Source: CAWAXW01 sp963786155 (GTDB lineage Bacteria; Actinomycetota; CADDZG01; WHSQ01). Taken from it: DNA of 64,000 bases. The stretch is from assembly GCA_963786155.1 (NCBI GenBank), contig CAWAXW010000006.1, forward strand, positions 2,976,001-3,040,000, written 5' to 3'. Below the pieces are notes generated by a model, which worked only from the letters and a program-made list of their open reading frames with translations, was not told the origin of the DNA and ran no database searches. Made by a program: the position numbers and the translations under genes. Shown here one piece after another: positions 19,652 through 28,906 of the stretch. Position 1 is the stretch's first letter. Every line of letters begins with the position of its first letter.

Positions 19652-19838
19652 CTTGACTGCCTCCTGAGGTTCGGATGGTGCCGCTATCGAATCTTGCTCA
19701 TCTTTCTAACGGGGAAAACGTCCCCCTCGACCCTATATTCCCCAGATACCCCCTCGGCCCGAGCTCGCCTTCCTTGGTTGCGTAGTGCCTAGAGCCCCCC
19801 GGCTGCCGATAGTCCTAGAAGACGACTAGGAGGCGCCG

Positions 19839-19985
19839 ATGAACGATGGGACATTCGAACCGGGACTATTCGCCTTGCAGGTCTTCCTTTCGGGGGCCGG
19901 CGCCGCGATCGCGATGAGGATCATCGACGACCTTAAGCACTGGGCCGAAGTCCGGGCCCGGCGTTCCGCCCCAGAGGACGCTTAG
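19839..19985 (+). CDS. small membrane-associated protein (48 aa)
   Basis: A 48-codon gene beginning MNDGTFEPGLFALQVFLSG with ATG 19839 preceded by TAGGAGGCG, a near-perfect ribosome binding site. It has one moderately hydrophobic helix (about residues 9-27, LFALQVFLSGAGAAIAMRI) and a charged amphipathic tail (DDLKHWAEVRARR). No family is recognised. Its TAG overlaps the TAA of the convergent coiled-coil gene by four bases (TTAG). The strong ribosome binding site and compact junction support it as real. Confidence 0.6.
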   Translation: MNDGTFEPGLFALQVFLSGAGAAIAMRIIDDLKHWAEVRARRSAPEDA

Positions 19986-22538
19986 CTCTCGCTCTTCTGA
20001 CCGAATAGCCGCCGCCGGAGACGGTGGCCCCACTGGTCGTCGTCCTCGTCGATCTCCTCCTCGTTGGGATCGTCGTTGACTAGGGTCCAGAACGCCTCTT
20101 CCTTCTTCGCCTCCTGAAGCGCATTCTTGTCCATCAACTCGTCCCACCGAAGTTGCGCCCGGTCGACCGGGGGGATCGCGTCTGTTCGTTCTTCGATGTC
20201 GGCCCCCACCGCTCGCACCGCTCTTGTCGCCCGGGTCGCGTCCTTCTGGGCCGACCATGCGGATGCCTCCGCCGAACGGGCTGCTCCGTGAGCGTCTTTG
20301 GCCGCATCGGCGCTCTCTGTTATCGCCTCCGAGTAGGCCTTTCGCGTCTCGCTCGAGAGGTCGGAGACCTCCTGCGCGATCTGCTCGACCCTGTCCAGCG
20401 CGTCGCCGCGCGCTGACGACGGAGCGCTCTGCCGCCCGAGTTGCTTCCTCCAGGGCGCGCCGTGACTCGTCCGCTTGCTCGAATCGACGATGCGCGTCCT
20501 CCAGGGATCGGGCAAGCGCTTCACGAGCCGCGAACGAAGCGCCGGCGCTCTCCAAGGCGGACCGCTCTGCTGCTTGCGTCGACCTGAGCTGTGCACCGCG
20601 TGCGTGCGCTTCCTGTGCCGCGGCCTTGGCGGCCTCTGCGGCTTGGTGAGCGGCCCGCGCGGCGTGCTCGGTGAGATCCTTCTGCTGCTGCTCGAGAAGC
20701 TGCCACCGCTCCGCGTGAGCTTCGACTTCTCGGCGCGCCTCGACCGCGTGTCGCCCGGCCTCGCTCGCCGTGGTCGACGCTTCCCGCCCCGCCTCGCGGA
20801 CCTCGTCGATCGCCCGCTGCGTGTCGGCAGCCGTGGCCGATCGAACGACATCCAGTGAGCGAGTCTGCAGTTCGGCAATGGCGTGACGTGCGGACTCGCC
20901 CGCGTCGCGCACCCCCTCGACGGCTTCGATCGAGATACGCGCAGCTTCTTCCCGAGCCGTGATGGCCGCCGACTCGCGCGCTGCCACAACGGCCTCTCCG
21001 GCCGAAGCGAGGGCGTCGTGCACCACCCGGGCAACACGCTCTTCGGCCCCCCGGACAGAACCTTCGAGTGCCTTGCGCACTTCGATGCCGGCCCGGTCGG
21101 CCGCCTCCGCGGCCGCCTCTTTCGCTTGCGCGATCGATGCGCTCATGTCGGATGACAGAGAGGCTGCTATCTCATCGAGTTCGCTCGCGGTTTCCGCCGC
21201 GGCGGACTTGGCAGCGTTCGACGCCTCGGTGCGAGCGCGGTCGCTCGCCGCCCTCGATTCCCGCACGGCGTCCTGGGTCACTCGAGCGATCCCCACCCTG
21301 GTCTCGTCCATGGCTGCTATAGCAGCGTCCGCCCGGAGGGACGCGTCCTGGGCCGTCTTTTCGAGATTCGCAACCGCAGAGTCTGTGACCTCTTGTGCCC
21401 TGGAGACGCTCGTTTCGAGCGCGACTGCGAGGTCCGTGCGCGCTGCCTCGGCCTTGCGGTCAACCTCCGCCGTTGCCCGTCCGGCCGCGGCGTCCAGTGA
21501 TCCCCCGACCGCCGCCGCCCGCCGTTCGAGGTCGGCAACGTTCTGAGCGATCCGTTCTTCGACGGTCGTCATGGCCTGCTGGGCCACACCCGTGGTCATA
21601 GCGGTCGCGCCGCGGGCAACCTCGTGAACCTCGACCGTTGCACTCGCGACGGCCTCGTCCAATCGGATTACCGCGTTCGAGGCGTGCGTATCGATCCGAG
21701 CCTCCGCTGCTTGCGCGGTCTTCTGACCGGTGTCGGCGATGACTCCGTGGATCTCTTGAGCGGCTTGCAGTGCGCGCTCGAATGCATCGAGCGTTTCGAC
21801 GCGCGCTTGCCGGACTGCTTCTACCGCGTGAGCAGATGCGACGGCCGCGCCTCGGGCCTCGCGCACGGCCCTTTCCACCTCGACATTGGCAGCCGCACCG
21901 AGGCGGGCGACTGCTTCATCCGCAGCCGTCGTCAACGACCGTTGAGCGCTCTCTGCCGTCTCGTCCAAGGTGTGTACGGCTCGGTTCACTCGTCTCATCA
22001 GGTCTCCGGCAACGCGTGAAGAGCGTTCGGCTGCTGCGGAGGCTTCGCTCGCGGATGAGCGCGCGTTTACGCGCGCTTCCTCGCGCGCAGCGGATGCGAG
22101 TTCCTCGCGAGCTTCCTGAGTAGCAAGCAGCTTGGCGCTGCGACTGGCTGCTTCCTGAGAGACGGCCGCGGCCTCGTCGGCACGGCGCAGGGTCTTCTCC
22201 TGCTCCTCCAGAGTTGCACTCTGTCGTTCGGCATGTGCGCGCGCCTCTTCGGCTGCAACCACAGCTCTTTCGGCTTGCAGGTTCAGGCGATGAGCGGCGG
22301 CCTCGCTCGCGTCCCGCGCAGTCTGTGCATCGGCCCGCTGCACCGAAAGCTCACGCTCGACCTCGGCGAGAGTGCGGCGGATGATTCCCATCTCCGCATC
22401 GGCGCGGGCAGCCTTCGCCCAACCCGAAGCGAGGTCGCGCATCCACTCGGGCAGGTTCTCCGAAGCCTTCGGCGGCGGCGGCGGAGGCGCTCCCGGGGCC
22501 GTGCCAATGTCGGTGGCGTTGCCGTCGTGTGGATCCAT
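19982..22538 (-). CDS. long Ala-rich coiled-coil protein (one frameshift)
   Basis: About 851 residues, almost entirely Ala/Glu/Arg/Asp-rich helical repeats (for example AARAEAHARG-like and ATAEVDRKAEAARTDL runs from residue 60 to 730), like apolipoprotein- or chemoreceptor-type coiled coils. A short Pro-rich N-terminus (APPPPPPKASENLPEW) and an acidic C-terminus (DDPNEEEIDEDDDQWG) with a final basic RRRLFGQ flank it. No transmembrane segment is evident. The frame changes once near 20415; the correct C-terminus (QIAQEVSDLSSETRKAYSEA and on) continues the repeat pattern, while the uncorrected frame becomes Gly/Arg-rich noise. The start is uncertain among ATGs at 22553 and 22538. It is divergent from the cyclase-like regulator. 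A scaffold role is only a guess. Confidence 0.65.
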
Positions 22539-22712
22539 CGTCGATACCCCCATCCCGAGGCCCACGAGGGGCCGCCGCGCATTGAAAGAGTCCTAGGGTG
22601 CCATCTTCCGAGGCTTTTCGCGTTCTCTGGACCTGAACGCTTCGTCATCGCACCCCCGCGCTCCTTCCTTGCGGAGGTCCGGCTAGGCAGGAGGGGTTCC
22701 TACACTGAGCCG

Positions 22713-25700
22713 GTGAGCGACCAACGCAAGGTTGTAACCGTGCTTCGGTGCGACATCGAAGCAAGCCGTGAGGGGCGCTCCCTCGACGAGGAACTCCGGC
22801 GCCGGCTGGTCGCTGGAATCGTCCCCCGATTGGACGAGCTGCTGTCCGCTTCGGGGGCAACGGTCCGATCCTTGCCCGAAGATGCCCTGCTCGCCATCTT
22901 CGGGCTCGAGAGGGCCCGGGAGGACGACGCGATGAGGGCGGTACTGGCGGCGGTAGAGGTGATCGAGGCACTGAAAGCCACCGGCGAGGAGTCCCGTGCG
23001 ATGGGCGTCCGCATCGAGGGTGCCTGCTCGATCAACACGGGCCAGATCCTGATCGAGGCGGATGGATATCTCGGCGGTGCGGCGCTGGACGCCGCCGCCG
23101 TCTTGTCTGAGGCGGCTGGGTCCGGGGGGATCGTCATCGGAGCCGAGACCTACCGACTGGTGGGTAATGCGGTCGAGGTCGAACCCGGAGGCAGCTCTCC
23201 CATCCCCTATCTGGTTCTCCGAAAGGTGCGCTCGGCCGCCTCTACTTCTGTCGTCCGCCTCGATGCACCAATGATCGGGCGTGCGAAGGAGTTGGAGGGG
23301 TTGAGCGCCGCTCTCGAGCTGGCCGCGAAAGGCGAAGCGCAACTTGTTTCGGTCGTTGGGGAACCTGGTGTGGGCAAGTCTCGCCTGATCCGCGAGTTCC
23401 TCGCGGCGAACTCTCCAGCCATCCGGATTATGGGCGCGCGCTGTCCCCCCTATGGCGCCGCCGCTCTGCATCCGGTGGTGGGGATGGTGGAGAAGACCGC
23501 GGGCATCGGCAAGGACGACAACCTTGGTATCGCAAAGCAGAAGCTGCTCGACGTCGTGTCGGGTCGTGAAGATTCAGATCTGGTCGCGCAGCGGCTTGCG
23601 GACCTTGTACGGCAGCAAGAGGAAGCGCCTCCTCTTTCGGAGACGTTCTGGGCCATCCGGACCTTCTTCGAGCACCTTTCGGCAGACCGACCGCTGATAG
23701 TGGCGATCGAGGACCTGCATTGGGCCCAGCCGACTCTTCTCGACCTGATCGAGCAATCCGTGGATTGGCTGAGATCCTCGCGGTTGCTTCTACTAACGAC
23801 CGCTCGTCCCGTGTTTCTCGAACAGCGCGGTAAGTGGGGCAAGACCGTTAGCCGATCGGTCACCCTCACGATCGATCCGATCGACCCGGCCGCCTCCGCG
23901 GAGCTCATTCGTCACCTTCTGGGCCACGGCTCGGGGGATCTCGCCGATCGTGTCGTCGCGGCGTCTGGAGGCAATCCTTTGTTCATCGAGCAGCTGGTGG
24001 CGATGATGATCGAGATGGACCTGCTAACCCTCGACGACGGAGTATGGCGAGTTGCCGACGAAGCTACTCGTTTCAAACTTCCCGCCACGATGGCGTCTCT
24101 TCTGTCGGCTCGACTGGACCGTCTCGAACTCGTCGAACGTGATCTGGCCAGGCGCGCCTCGATACCTGCAGGAAGCTTCACGGCGCCGGCGATCGTCGCC
24201 ATGATGCAGGGTGAATCGGGCGTCGATGTCGGCTTGCGCGGCCTCGTGAGGAAGGGATTGTTGAGACCCACTCCTTCCGACGTAGTGGGCGAGGATGCCT
24301 ATGAGTACGCGCATGCTCTGCTGAAAGACACCGCGTACGAAACCCTTACGAAGGAGCTGCGCGCGTCACTACACGAGCGGCATGCGTCCTGGCTCGAGCA
24401 AGAGCACGGCGACCACGAGGAGGCTGCCGGGTACCACTACGAGCGTGCCTACCGATGGCTCGAGGAGTTGGGCCCGCCCGACGAGCGCACCGACCGGTTG
24501 CGCGTCAAGGCAGCCGAGTTGCTTGGCCGGGCCGGCGAGTTCGCATTCGACCAGAGTGACTACCCGTCGGCGGCGAGCATGCTCGGCCACTCCCTGGATC
24601 TCCTCGGCGAAGAAGGTCTGCTAACGGATCGCAGCCTCATGGAAGCGGACGCCCTACGCGAAGCCGGCGACGTCGAAGCCGCGGGAGCCAAGCTCGCCGC
24701 GATCAAGAAGCATGCGGAAGAGCTCGGAGACGAATTGTGGGTCGCCCGCGCGGACCTTTGGACCAAGCAGGTCATGTACTTCGCCGGCGGAGGCTTCGAG
24801 ACTTTGAGTTGGGACTTGTTGAGTGAGCTCGCCACGGTCTTCGAACGGTCCAACGACCGGGCCTCGCTGGCGAAGCTCTATCTCCTTTCGGGCATCTATC
24901 GCCTCGGACATCTCAACCAGCCCACCGGCGCACGTGACCATCTCGAGAAGGCTCTGTTTTACGCGGAGGGGGTCGGTACCGCAGCGCAGGTCAATGCGAT
25001 CCGCGGCCACATCCCCGCACTAACGCTGTTCAGCAAGCAGCCGGTTGGCGAGGGGCTGGAGCGACTGGAGTTGATGCGGAAGGAAGCCGAAGGAGATCGT
25101 CTGCTCGGAGCGCGCATCGACCTGTATGTGGGTCTCCTGCGAGCTTGCCTCGGCGAGACCGACGAGGCCGAGCGCATCCTCGACTCGGCCTTCCGAGTCT
25201 TGGACGATCTGGCACCGCTGAAGAGCAAGACGTTGTCGTGGGCCTGGTACGAGCTCGCATGGATGGGCGGAGATAAACAACGCGCCGAACGGGAGCTTCG
25301 CGAGGCCATACGCGTCGTCTCCGACGCCGGGGTCGTCCTCAACGCCACAGAGCTGACGGTCGACCTGGCAGGCCTGTTGTTGGAACGCGGTCAAGTGGAG
25401 GAAGTGGTCCAGATCGTGGCAGATGCAGAAGCCAACTATCACGAGATGGGAGAAGAGGCCGATTCCAGGCTGTCACTGTTGCAGGCCGCGCTCTCGCTTC
25501 GGGCGAACGATCTGGACGGGGCCCGCGCAGCCGCGCTCAGATCCGCGGAATACGAACGTCAGGGCGAAGACCTGATCGCTCTTGGACGAGCGTTACTGGT
25601 GCTCGCGAAGGTCCACGACAAGCGCGGCGAGTCGAGCAAGGCCAACCAAGCGGCCCAAGAAGCGCTGGCCCTCTTCGAACGCAAGGAAGTTGTCCCCGGG

Positions 25701-25739
25701 ATCGCACGCGCCCGAGCGTTAAGCGAAAGCGTGGGGTAA
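22713..25739 (+). CDS. pseudo-adenylate-cyclase / AAA ATPase / TPR regulator
   Basis: A 1008-residue cytoplasmic protein. Residues 1-170 resemble a class III nucleotide cyclase (VVTVLRCDIEAS, EDALLAIFGLERAREDDAMRAV). However the position equivalent to the transition-state NVAAR motif reads LDAAAV, so the Asn and Arg are missing and catalysis is doubtful. Residues about 180-520 form an AAA_16/NTPase domain with Walker A (GEPGVGKSRL) and Walker B (LIVAIEDLHWAQ). The remaining half is TPR-like helical repeats. This architecture is common for signalling ATPases in Actinobacteria. No DNA-binding domain is seen. GTG 22713 is the best start for the family, but its ribosome binding site (AGGAGGGG at 22688) is far away, so the start could be slightly upstream. 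Confidence 0.78.
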   Translation: MSDQRKVVTVLRCDIEASREGRSLDEELRRRLVAGIVPRLDELLSASGATVRSLPEDALLAIFGLERAREDDAMRAVLAAVEVIEALKATGEESRAMGVRIEGACSINTGQILIEADGYLGGAALDAAAVLSEAAGSGGIVIGAETYRLVGNAVEVEPGGSSPIPYLVLRKVRSAASTSVVRLDAPMIGRAKELEGLSAALELAAKGEAQLVSVVGEPGVGKSRLIREFLAANSPAIRIMGARCPPYGAAALHPVVGMVEKTAGIGKDDNLGIAKQKLLDVVSGREDSDLVAQRLADLVRQQEEAPPLSETFWAIRTFFEHLSADRPLIVAIEDLHWAQPTLLDLIEQSVDWLRSSRLLLLTTARPVFLEQRGKWGKTVSRSVTLTIDPIDPAASAELIRHLLGHGSGDLADRVVAASGGNPLFIEQLVAMMIEMDLLTLDDGVWRVADEATRFKLPATMASLLSARLDRLELVERDLARRASIPAGSFTAPAIVAMMQGESGVDVGLRGLVRKGLLRPTPSDVVGEDAYEYAHALLKDTAYETLTKELRASLHERHASWLEQEHGDHEEAAGYHYERAYRWLEELGPPDERTDRLRVKAAELLGRAGEFAFDQSDYPSAASMLGHSLDLLGEEGLLTDRSLMEADALREAGDVEAAGAKLAAIKKHAEELGDELWVARADLWTKQVMYFAGGGFETLSWDLLSELATVFERSNDRASLAKLYLLSGIYRLGHLNQPTGARDHLEKALFYAEGVGTAAQVNAIRGHIPALTLFSKQPVGEGLERLELMRKEAEGDRLLGARIDLYVGLLRACLGETDEAERILDSAFRVLDDLAPLKSKTLSWAWYELAWMGGDKQRAERELREAIRVVSDAGVVLNATELTVDLAGLLLERGQVEEVVQIVADAEANYHEMGEEADSRLSLLQAALSLRANDLDGARAAALRSAEYERQGEDLIALGRALLVLAKVHDKRGESSKANQAAQEALALFERKEVVPGIARARALSESVG

Positions 25740-25741
25740 CC

Positions 25742-26323
25742 GTGGCGATGACCCGGCGAGCCGACATGTTCACCGAGGACGGCAAGCCCTCTGACAACGA
25801 CCCGCGCGAGAACAGACTCAAGTTGGGCGATGAGCGCACCACGCTGGTCGAGGCCCTGCGCTGTCAACGCCTGACCCTCGAGATCAAGTGCGAAGGTCTC
25901 GATGCGGAGGCGATGGCGCGCCGGGCGGTCGAGCCTTCCACGATGTCACTCCTCGGGATCGTGCGACACCTGGCCGAAGGCGAGCGTGCAACCTTCCGGG
26001 TGCTGATGGCGGGCCAAGACGTGCCCCGGCTTTACTCCTCAGACACGAACCGGGACGGTGATTTCGATGGTGCCGTTGCCGACCCAGAGGTGGTCGCAGA
26101 GGCGTGGGATGCGTGGCGAGCGGAAGTGGACTTCGCAACGCGGTTCGTTGCGGAGGCCCCCAGTCTCGACATCACCGCTAACGATCCGATGAACCAGCAC
26201 GGAAGCGGCGGAGGGCAGATGTCGCTGCGCGAAGTGTTGGTCGGAATGATCGAGGAGTACGCCCGTCACATGGGTCACGTAGACATCCTGCGCGAGCAGA
26301 TCGACGGCCGCATCGGCCAGTAA
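25742..26323 (+). CDS. DinB/DUF664 family protein
   Basis: A 193-residue protein resembling the DUF664/DinB four-helix bundle family, many of whose actinobacterial members are thiol-dependent (mycothiol or bacillithiol) transferases. His residues at suitable places (VRHLAEGERATF, EEYARHMGHVDILREQIDG) could form the metal-binding triad of the family. The EEYARHxGHxDILRE signature at the C-terminus is characteristic. The GTG start at 25742 is two bases after the stop of the preceding regulator; ATG 25748 is an alternative. Substrate unknown. Confidence 0.8.
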   Translation: MAMTRRADMFTEDGKPSDNDPRENRLKLGDERTTLVEALRCQRLTLEIKCEGLDAEAMARRAVEPSTMSLLGIVRHLAEGERATFRVLMAGQDVPRLYSSDTNRDGDFDGAVADPEVVAEAWDAWRAEVDFATRFVAEAPSLDITANDPMNQHGSGGGQMSLREVLVGMIEEYARHMGHVDILREQIDGRIGQ

Positions 26324-26333
26324 CGCCACTCCC

Positions 26334-26735
26334 TCAGCCCTGGGGGATGGTCTTGAATGCGTGCTTGATGGAGTCGAGTGCGCCGGATAGGTCAACACCT
26401 AGTTGCGTCGCTCGCACGGCGAACGATCGCGCGGCGGCATCAAGCTCTGTCTTTATCACCGAAGAAGGCCTGCCTTTCTCGATGAAAGTGCCGTGCCGGC
26501 CCCGCGTCGCTATTGTGCCGTCCTGCTCGAGCTCTCTGTACGCCCGCGCTACCGTGCCACCGGCAACGCCCAGGTCCGATGCCAACTGGCGGATCGCCGG
26601 CAAACGGCTACCTCGTTGGAGAACTCCACTGGCCGCCATAGTCGCGATCTGCGATCGGATCTGTTCGTACGGCGGTACGTGGGAGTCGGTCTCGATCCGG
26701 ATGATCACGATTGGGTTGTTTCCCGTGCGTGCCAC
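26334..26735 (-). CDS. GntR-family (YtrA-type) transcriptional regulator
   Basis: A 133-residue repressor of the YtrA subfamily: an N-terminal winged helix-turn-helix (PPYEQIRSQIATMAA, LPAIRQLASDLGVAGGTVAR, RGRHGTFI) with only a short helical C-terminal tail for dimerisation and no large ligand domain. YtrA-type regulators usually control linked membrane or ABC genes. The gene overlaps the end of the upstream membrane gene by 31 bases, and a palindromic site lies before that gene at 27583-27617, so autoregulation of the pair is likely. GTG 26735 is the longest start; GTG 26708 is an alternative. Confidence 0.85.
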   Translation of the reverse strand: MARTGNNPIVIIRIETDSHVPPYEQIRSQIATMAASGVLQRGSRLPAIRQLASDLGVAGGTVARAYRELEQDGTIATRGRHGTFIEKGRPSSVIKTELDAAARSFAVRATQLGVDLSGALDSIKHAFKTIPQG

Positions 26736-27571
26736 TCTCCGCGATGGAATGGCTTCGTGAGATGGAGCCAGGATCCAATCGCGATCCCGAAGCAGATGAT
26801 TGCAAGCACCGAGAAGATCCAGCGGAGCGGCACAACGCTGCCGACCGCCGCAAGATTGATCAATTGAGCGGAGATGATGAGGAACTCGAGGGCGATCCCC
26901 GCTCCTGAGAGAGCATGCAGGGAGGCCGAGCGGATCGCGTCGTCGGCATTGACTAGATCGCTGGCAACCGCAGGTTGCGGTCTCGCCACGATGTAACGCT
27001 GGAGCAACTCCACTCCGACACCCACAAGAAGGATGGTCGGGAGGAGCACTATCTCTGGGGGATAGTCGCTCAGGTTGGTCAGATCCAGTTCCGACGGCAG
27101 AAGCCTGTACAGCGGGACCAGAGCGAGTGCGACGAGCGTGCTGATGCGGAGGGCTTTAACGTACATAGGCGGTATGTAGTCGTTCAACTCGCGAGGAATC
27201 AGCGAAGCCGTTGGCTCTTCGGCTTTTGGTCTCGCGATAGTTAGTTCTGCGATGACGGCCCCAAGCAGGTAGCCCACCAGAGCATCAAACAGACCGAAGT
27301 CCATCGGAGCCGGCGGGGGACTTCCAACGTAGGCTTCATAGACCGTCGGAACGAAAAGACCTACCAGGGCGCCGCCGAACCGGAGGAATCGCGTGCGCGC
27401 CATATAGGAACGGACGGTCCCTTCGTTACGGGGTGTCAGTTGCAGATCCATCTGCTGAGCCCAGACGGTCGGTTCCCACCGCTCCCGTCTAGACCACCCG
27501 GCTCGCACAACCAGCGTGCCAGCGGCCAGCAACACCGCCAGGCTCACTATCTCGACCATCCCGAGGTTCAT
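26705..27571 (-). CDS. polytopic membrane protein paired with GntR regulator
   Basis: A 288-residue integral membrane protein of unknown family. Hydrophobic segments are visible at about residues 5-24, 62-82, 95-112, 138-158, 168-190, 215-235 and 245-270. Soluble parts include WAQQMDLQLTPRNEGTVRSY and a cytoplasmic loop with TIARPKAEEPTASLI. ATG 27571 has GGAGGG just upstream. It is the first gene of a two-gene operon with the YtrA-type regulator and has a candidate operator about 12-46 bases before its start. Confidence 0.7.
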   Translation of the reverse strand: MNLGMVEIVSLAVLLAAGTLVVRAGWSRRERWEPTVWAQQMDLQLTPRNEGTVRSYMARTRFLRFGGALVGLFVPTVYEAYVGSPPPAPMDFGLFDALVGYLLGAVIAELTIARPKAEEPTASLIPRELNDYIPPMYVKALRISTLVALALVPLYRLLPSELDLTNLSDYPPEIVLLPTILLVGVGVELLQRYIVARPQPAVASDLVNADDAIRSASLHALSGAGIALEFLIISAQLINLAAVGSVVPLRWIFSVLAIICFGIAIGSWLHLTKPFHRGEWHARETTQS

Positions 27572-27582
27572 CCGCCCTCCCT

Positions 27583-27617
27583 CGCTCTATGTATCAATGT
27601 ATCGATACAATAGAGCG
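27583..27617. promoter_or_regulatory. candidate GntR/YtrA operator
   Basis: Outer arms CGCTCTAT and ATAGAGCG are exact inverted repeats 19 bases apart. Inside lies the perfect 12-bp palindrome TGTATCGATACA (27598-27609), with another GTATC half-site at 27591-27595. Its position directly before the operon encoding a YtrA-type repressor suggests the binding site of that repressor. Confidence 0.6.
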
Positions 27618-27694
27618 ATGTGACATTGGAAGTCAATCCCTAGCCGGCCGGCTCCTTTGCAGCGAATCGTGGCGATGTAGATGAGCTATGTCGC

Positions 27695-28300
27695 CTACCG
27701 GGTGTTGTCGAGCGGGGGGTGCTCGAGCACTTCGGGCCGGTACTCGACCAGCTGGATGCGGCCGTCGAACGTGCGGTTGTCGATCATCTCGAGGGCGACG
27801 TCGGGGTAGTCGTCGTAGATGCGTTCTGATCCTGTGGCGCCGGTGATCACCGGGAACATCACAACGCGGAAGCGATCGACAAGTCCGGCTCGCATCAGCG
27901 CCCGGCACAGGGTGAGGCTGCCGATCGTGCTCATGAGACCCGAGCCCTCATTCTTCATTGTCCGTACGGCTTCGGCCGCGTCGCCGCGCACGAGCGTGGC
28001 GTTGGCCCACGGGAGCGGCTCCTCGAGAGAGGAGGAGAACACCACTTTTGTCGCCCGGGTGAGATGGTCGACGGAGGCCTCCTCGTCGGCGTTGAACTCG
28101 TCCGTTCCCGCTGGGGTTTCTCCGGCCGCGAAGCCCGACATCAGTCGGTAGGTGTTCGCTCCCATCAAGTAGGTGGCTTCGGGTTGCTCGCCGAGCCAGG
28201 CGAGGTACTCGGGTCCCTGGAGACCCCAGAAGCCGGGCCAGCCCTCTGCCGACGCGTAGCCGTCGAGGGAGGTGATGAAGTCGACGAGGAGCTCTCGCAT
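27695..28300 (-). CDS. RibD C-terminal domain / dihydrofolate reductase-like protein
   Basis: A 201-residue cytoplasmic reductase-like protein of the RibD_C/DHFR superfamily. The N-terminus (LLVDFITSLDGYASAEGWPGFWG), the YLMGANTYRLM segment, the STIGSLTLCRALMRAGLVDRFRV segment and the LVEYRP ending are all typical of the standalone RibD_C proteins that bind NADPH. There is no deaminase domain, so it is not bifunctional riboflavin RibD; the substrate is unknown. ATG 28300 follows GGGGAGACG. Confidence 0.85.
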   Translation of the reverse strand: MRELLVDFITSLDGYASAEGWPGFWGLQGPEYLAWLGEQPEATYLMGANTYRLMSGFAAGETPAGTDEFNADEEASVDHLTRATKVVFSSSLEEPLPWANATLVRGDAAEAVRTMKNEGSGLMSTIGSLTLCRALMRAGLVDRFRVVMFPVITGATGSERIYDDYPDVALEMIDNRTFDGRIQLVEYRPEVLEHPPLDNTR

Positions 28301-28397
28301 GGTCGTCTCCCCTTTCCTTGGACGCCAGGTAGCCGTTCCTGACTTCGTAACACGGGCCGTCCGGGGAGCGTTTGCGCAGCTAGACTGGGGTTTCCGA

Positions 28398-28470
28398 GGG
28401 GCGGTAGCTCAATTGGTAGAGCACCTGCTTTGCAAGCAGGAGGTCGTCGGTTCGATCCCGATCCGCTCCA
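28398..28470 (+). tRNA. tRNA-Ala(TGC)
   Basis: A complete cloverleaf: acceptor GGGGCGG/CCGCTCC with discriminator A, D-arm GCTCAATTGGTAGAGC, anticodon stem CCTGC/GCAGG around loop TTTGCAA (anticodon TGC), T-arm GTCGGTTCGATCCCGAT. CCA is not encoded. It is the usual partner of tRNA-Ile after gyrA, but is displaced and on the opposite strand here. Confidence 0.97.
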
Positions 28471-28556
28471 CTTCGCGGAATTCTTGAGCTTTGGACAGTC
28501 CTTCCCGCATAGCGGACTTCTGGTCCGAAGGTCGGACTTGGTGGTGGAATTGTGGA

Positions 28557-28871
28557 ATGGATGACCCGGCTTTGATCTTGTGTGTGGTTTGTCTGGTCGC
28601 GATGGTCGCGGCCTCTGTTTGGGCCGCGGTGAAGTTGCCTTCCGATACCAAGTTCGGAGCACGGTTCGGGGGGACGAGCGGATTCGACTATCGGGCGGGT
28701 AAGACGGGGTCTCTTCTGACTTGGCCGCTGCTTGGGCTGTTTGTCACCGGCGGCTCGCTCGCGATCTCGAACGACCAAGGTAGTGATGCGAACCTCATTC
28801 CCGCCCTCGGCGCGTTCACGATGCTGATCCTGCTTGCGGGGCAGGTGGGGGCGATCCGGCGGGCACGCTGA
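28557..28871 (+). CDS. small two/three-helix membrane protein
   Basis: A 104-residue protein with hydrophobic segments at about residues 5-25 (LILCVVCLVAMVAASVWAAV), 53-70 (LLTWPLLGLFVTGGSLAI) and 82-100. It ends with RRAR. No family is recognised. ATG 28557 is the start that places a hydrophobic helix right at the N-terminus; the longer upstream reading is polar and overlaps spacer sequence after the tRNA. It ends 35 bases before the next membrane protein gene. Confidence 0.5.
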   Translation: MDDPALILCVVCLVAMVAASVWAAVKLPSDTKFGARFGGTSGFDYRAGKTGSLLTWPLLGLFVTGGSLAISNDQGSDANLIPALGAFTMLILLAGQVGAIRRAR

Positions 28872-28906
28872 GTTAGTGACGTTCGTTCACGTATCATTTT
28901 CCTATC

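Noticed and set aside
19866..20410. The uncorrected C-terminal continuation of the coiled-coil protein.
   Set aside because: Changes abruptly to Gly/Arg-rich sequence and overlaps the small gene at 19839; the other frame continues the coiled-coil pattern and ends at 19982.
22233..22712. An N-terminal extension of the cyclase-like regulator by 160 codons.
   Set aside because: It overlaps the divergent coiled-coil gene and lacks family similarity; the cyclase-like domain starts at about 22713.
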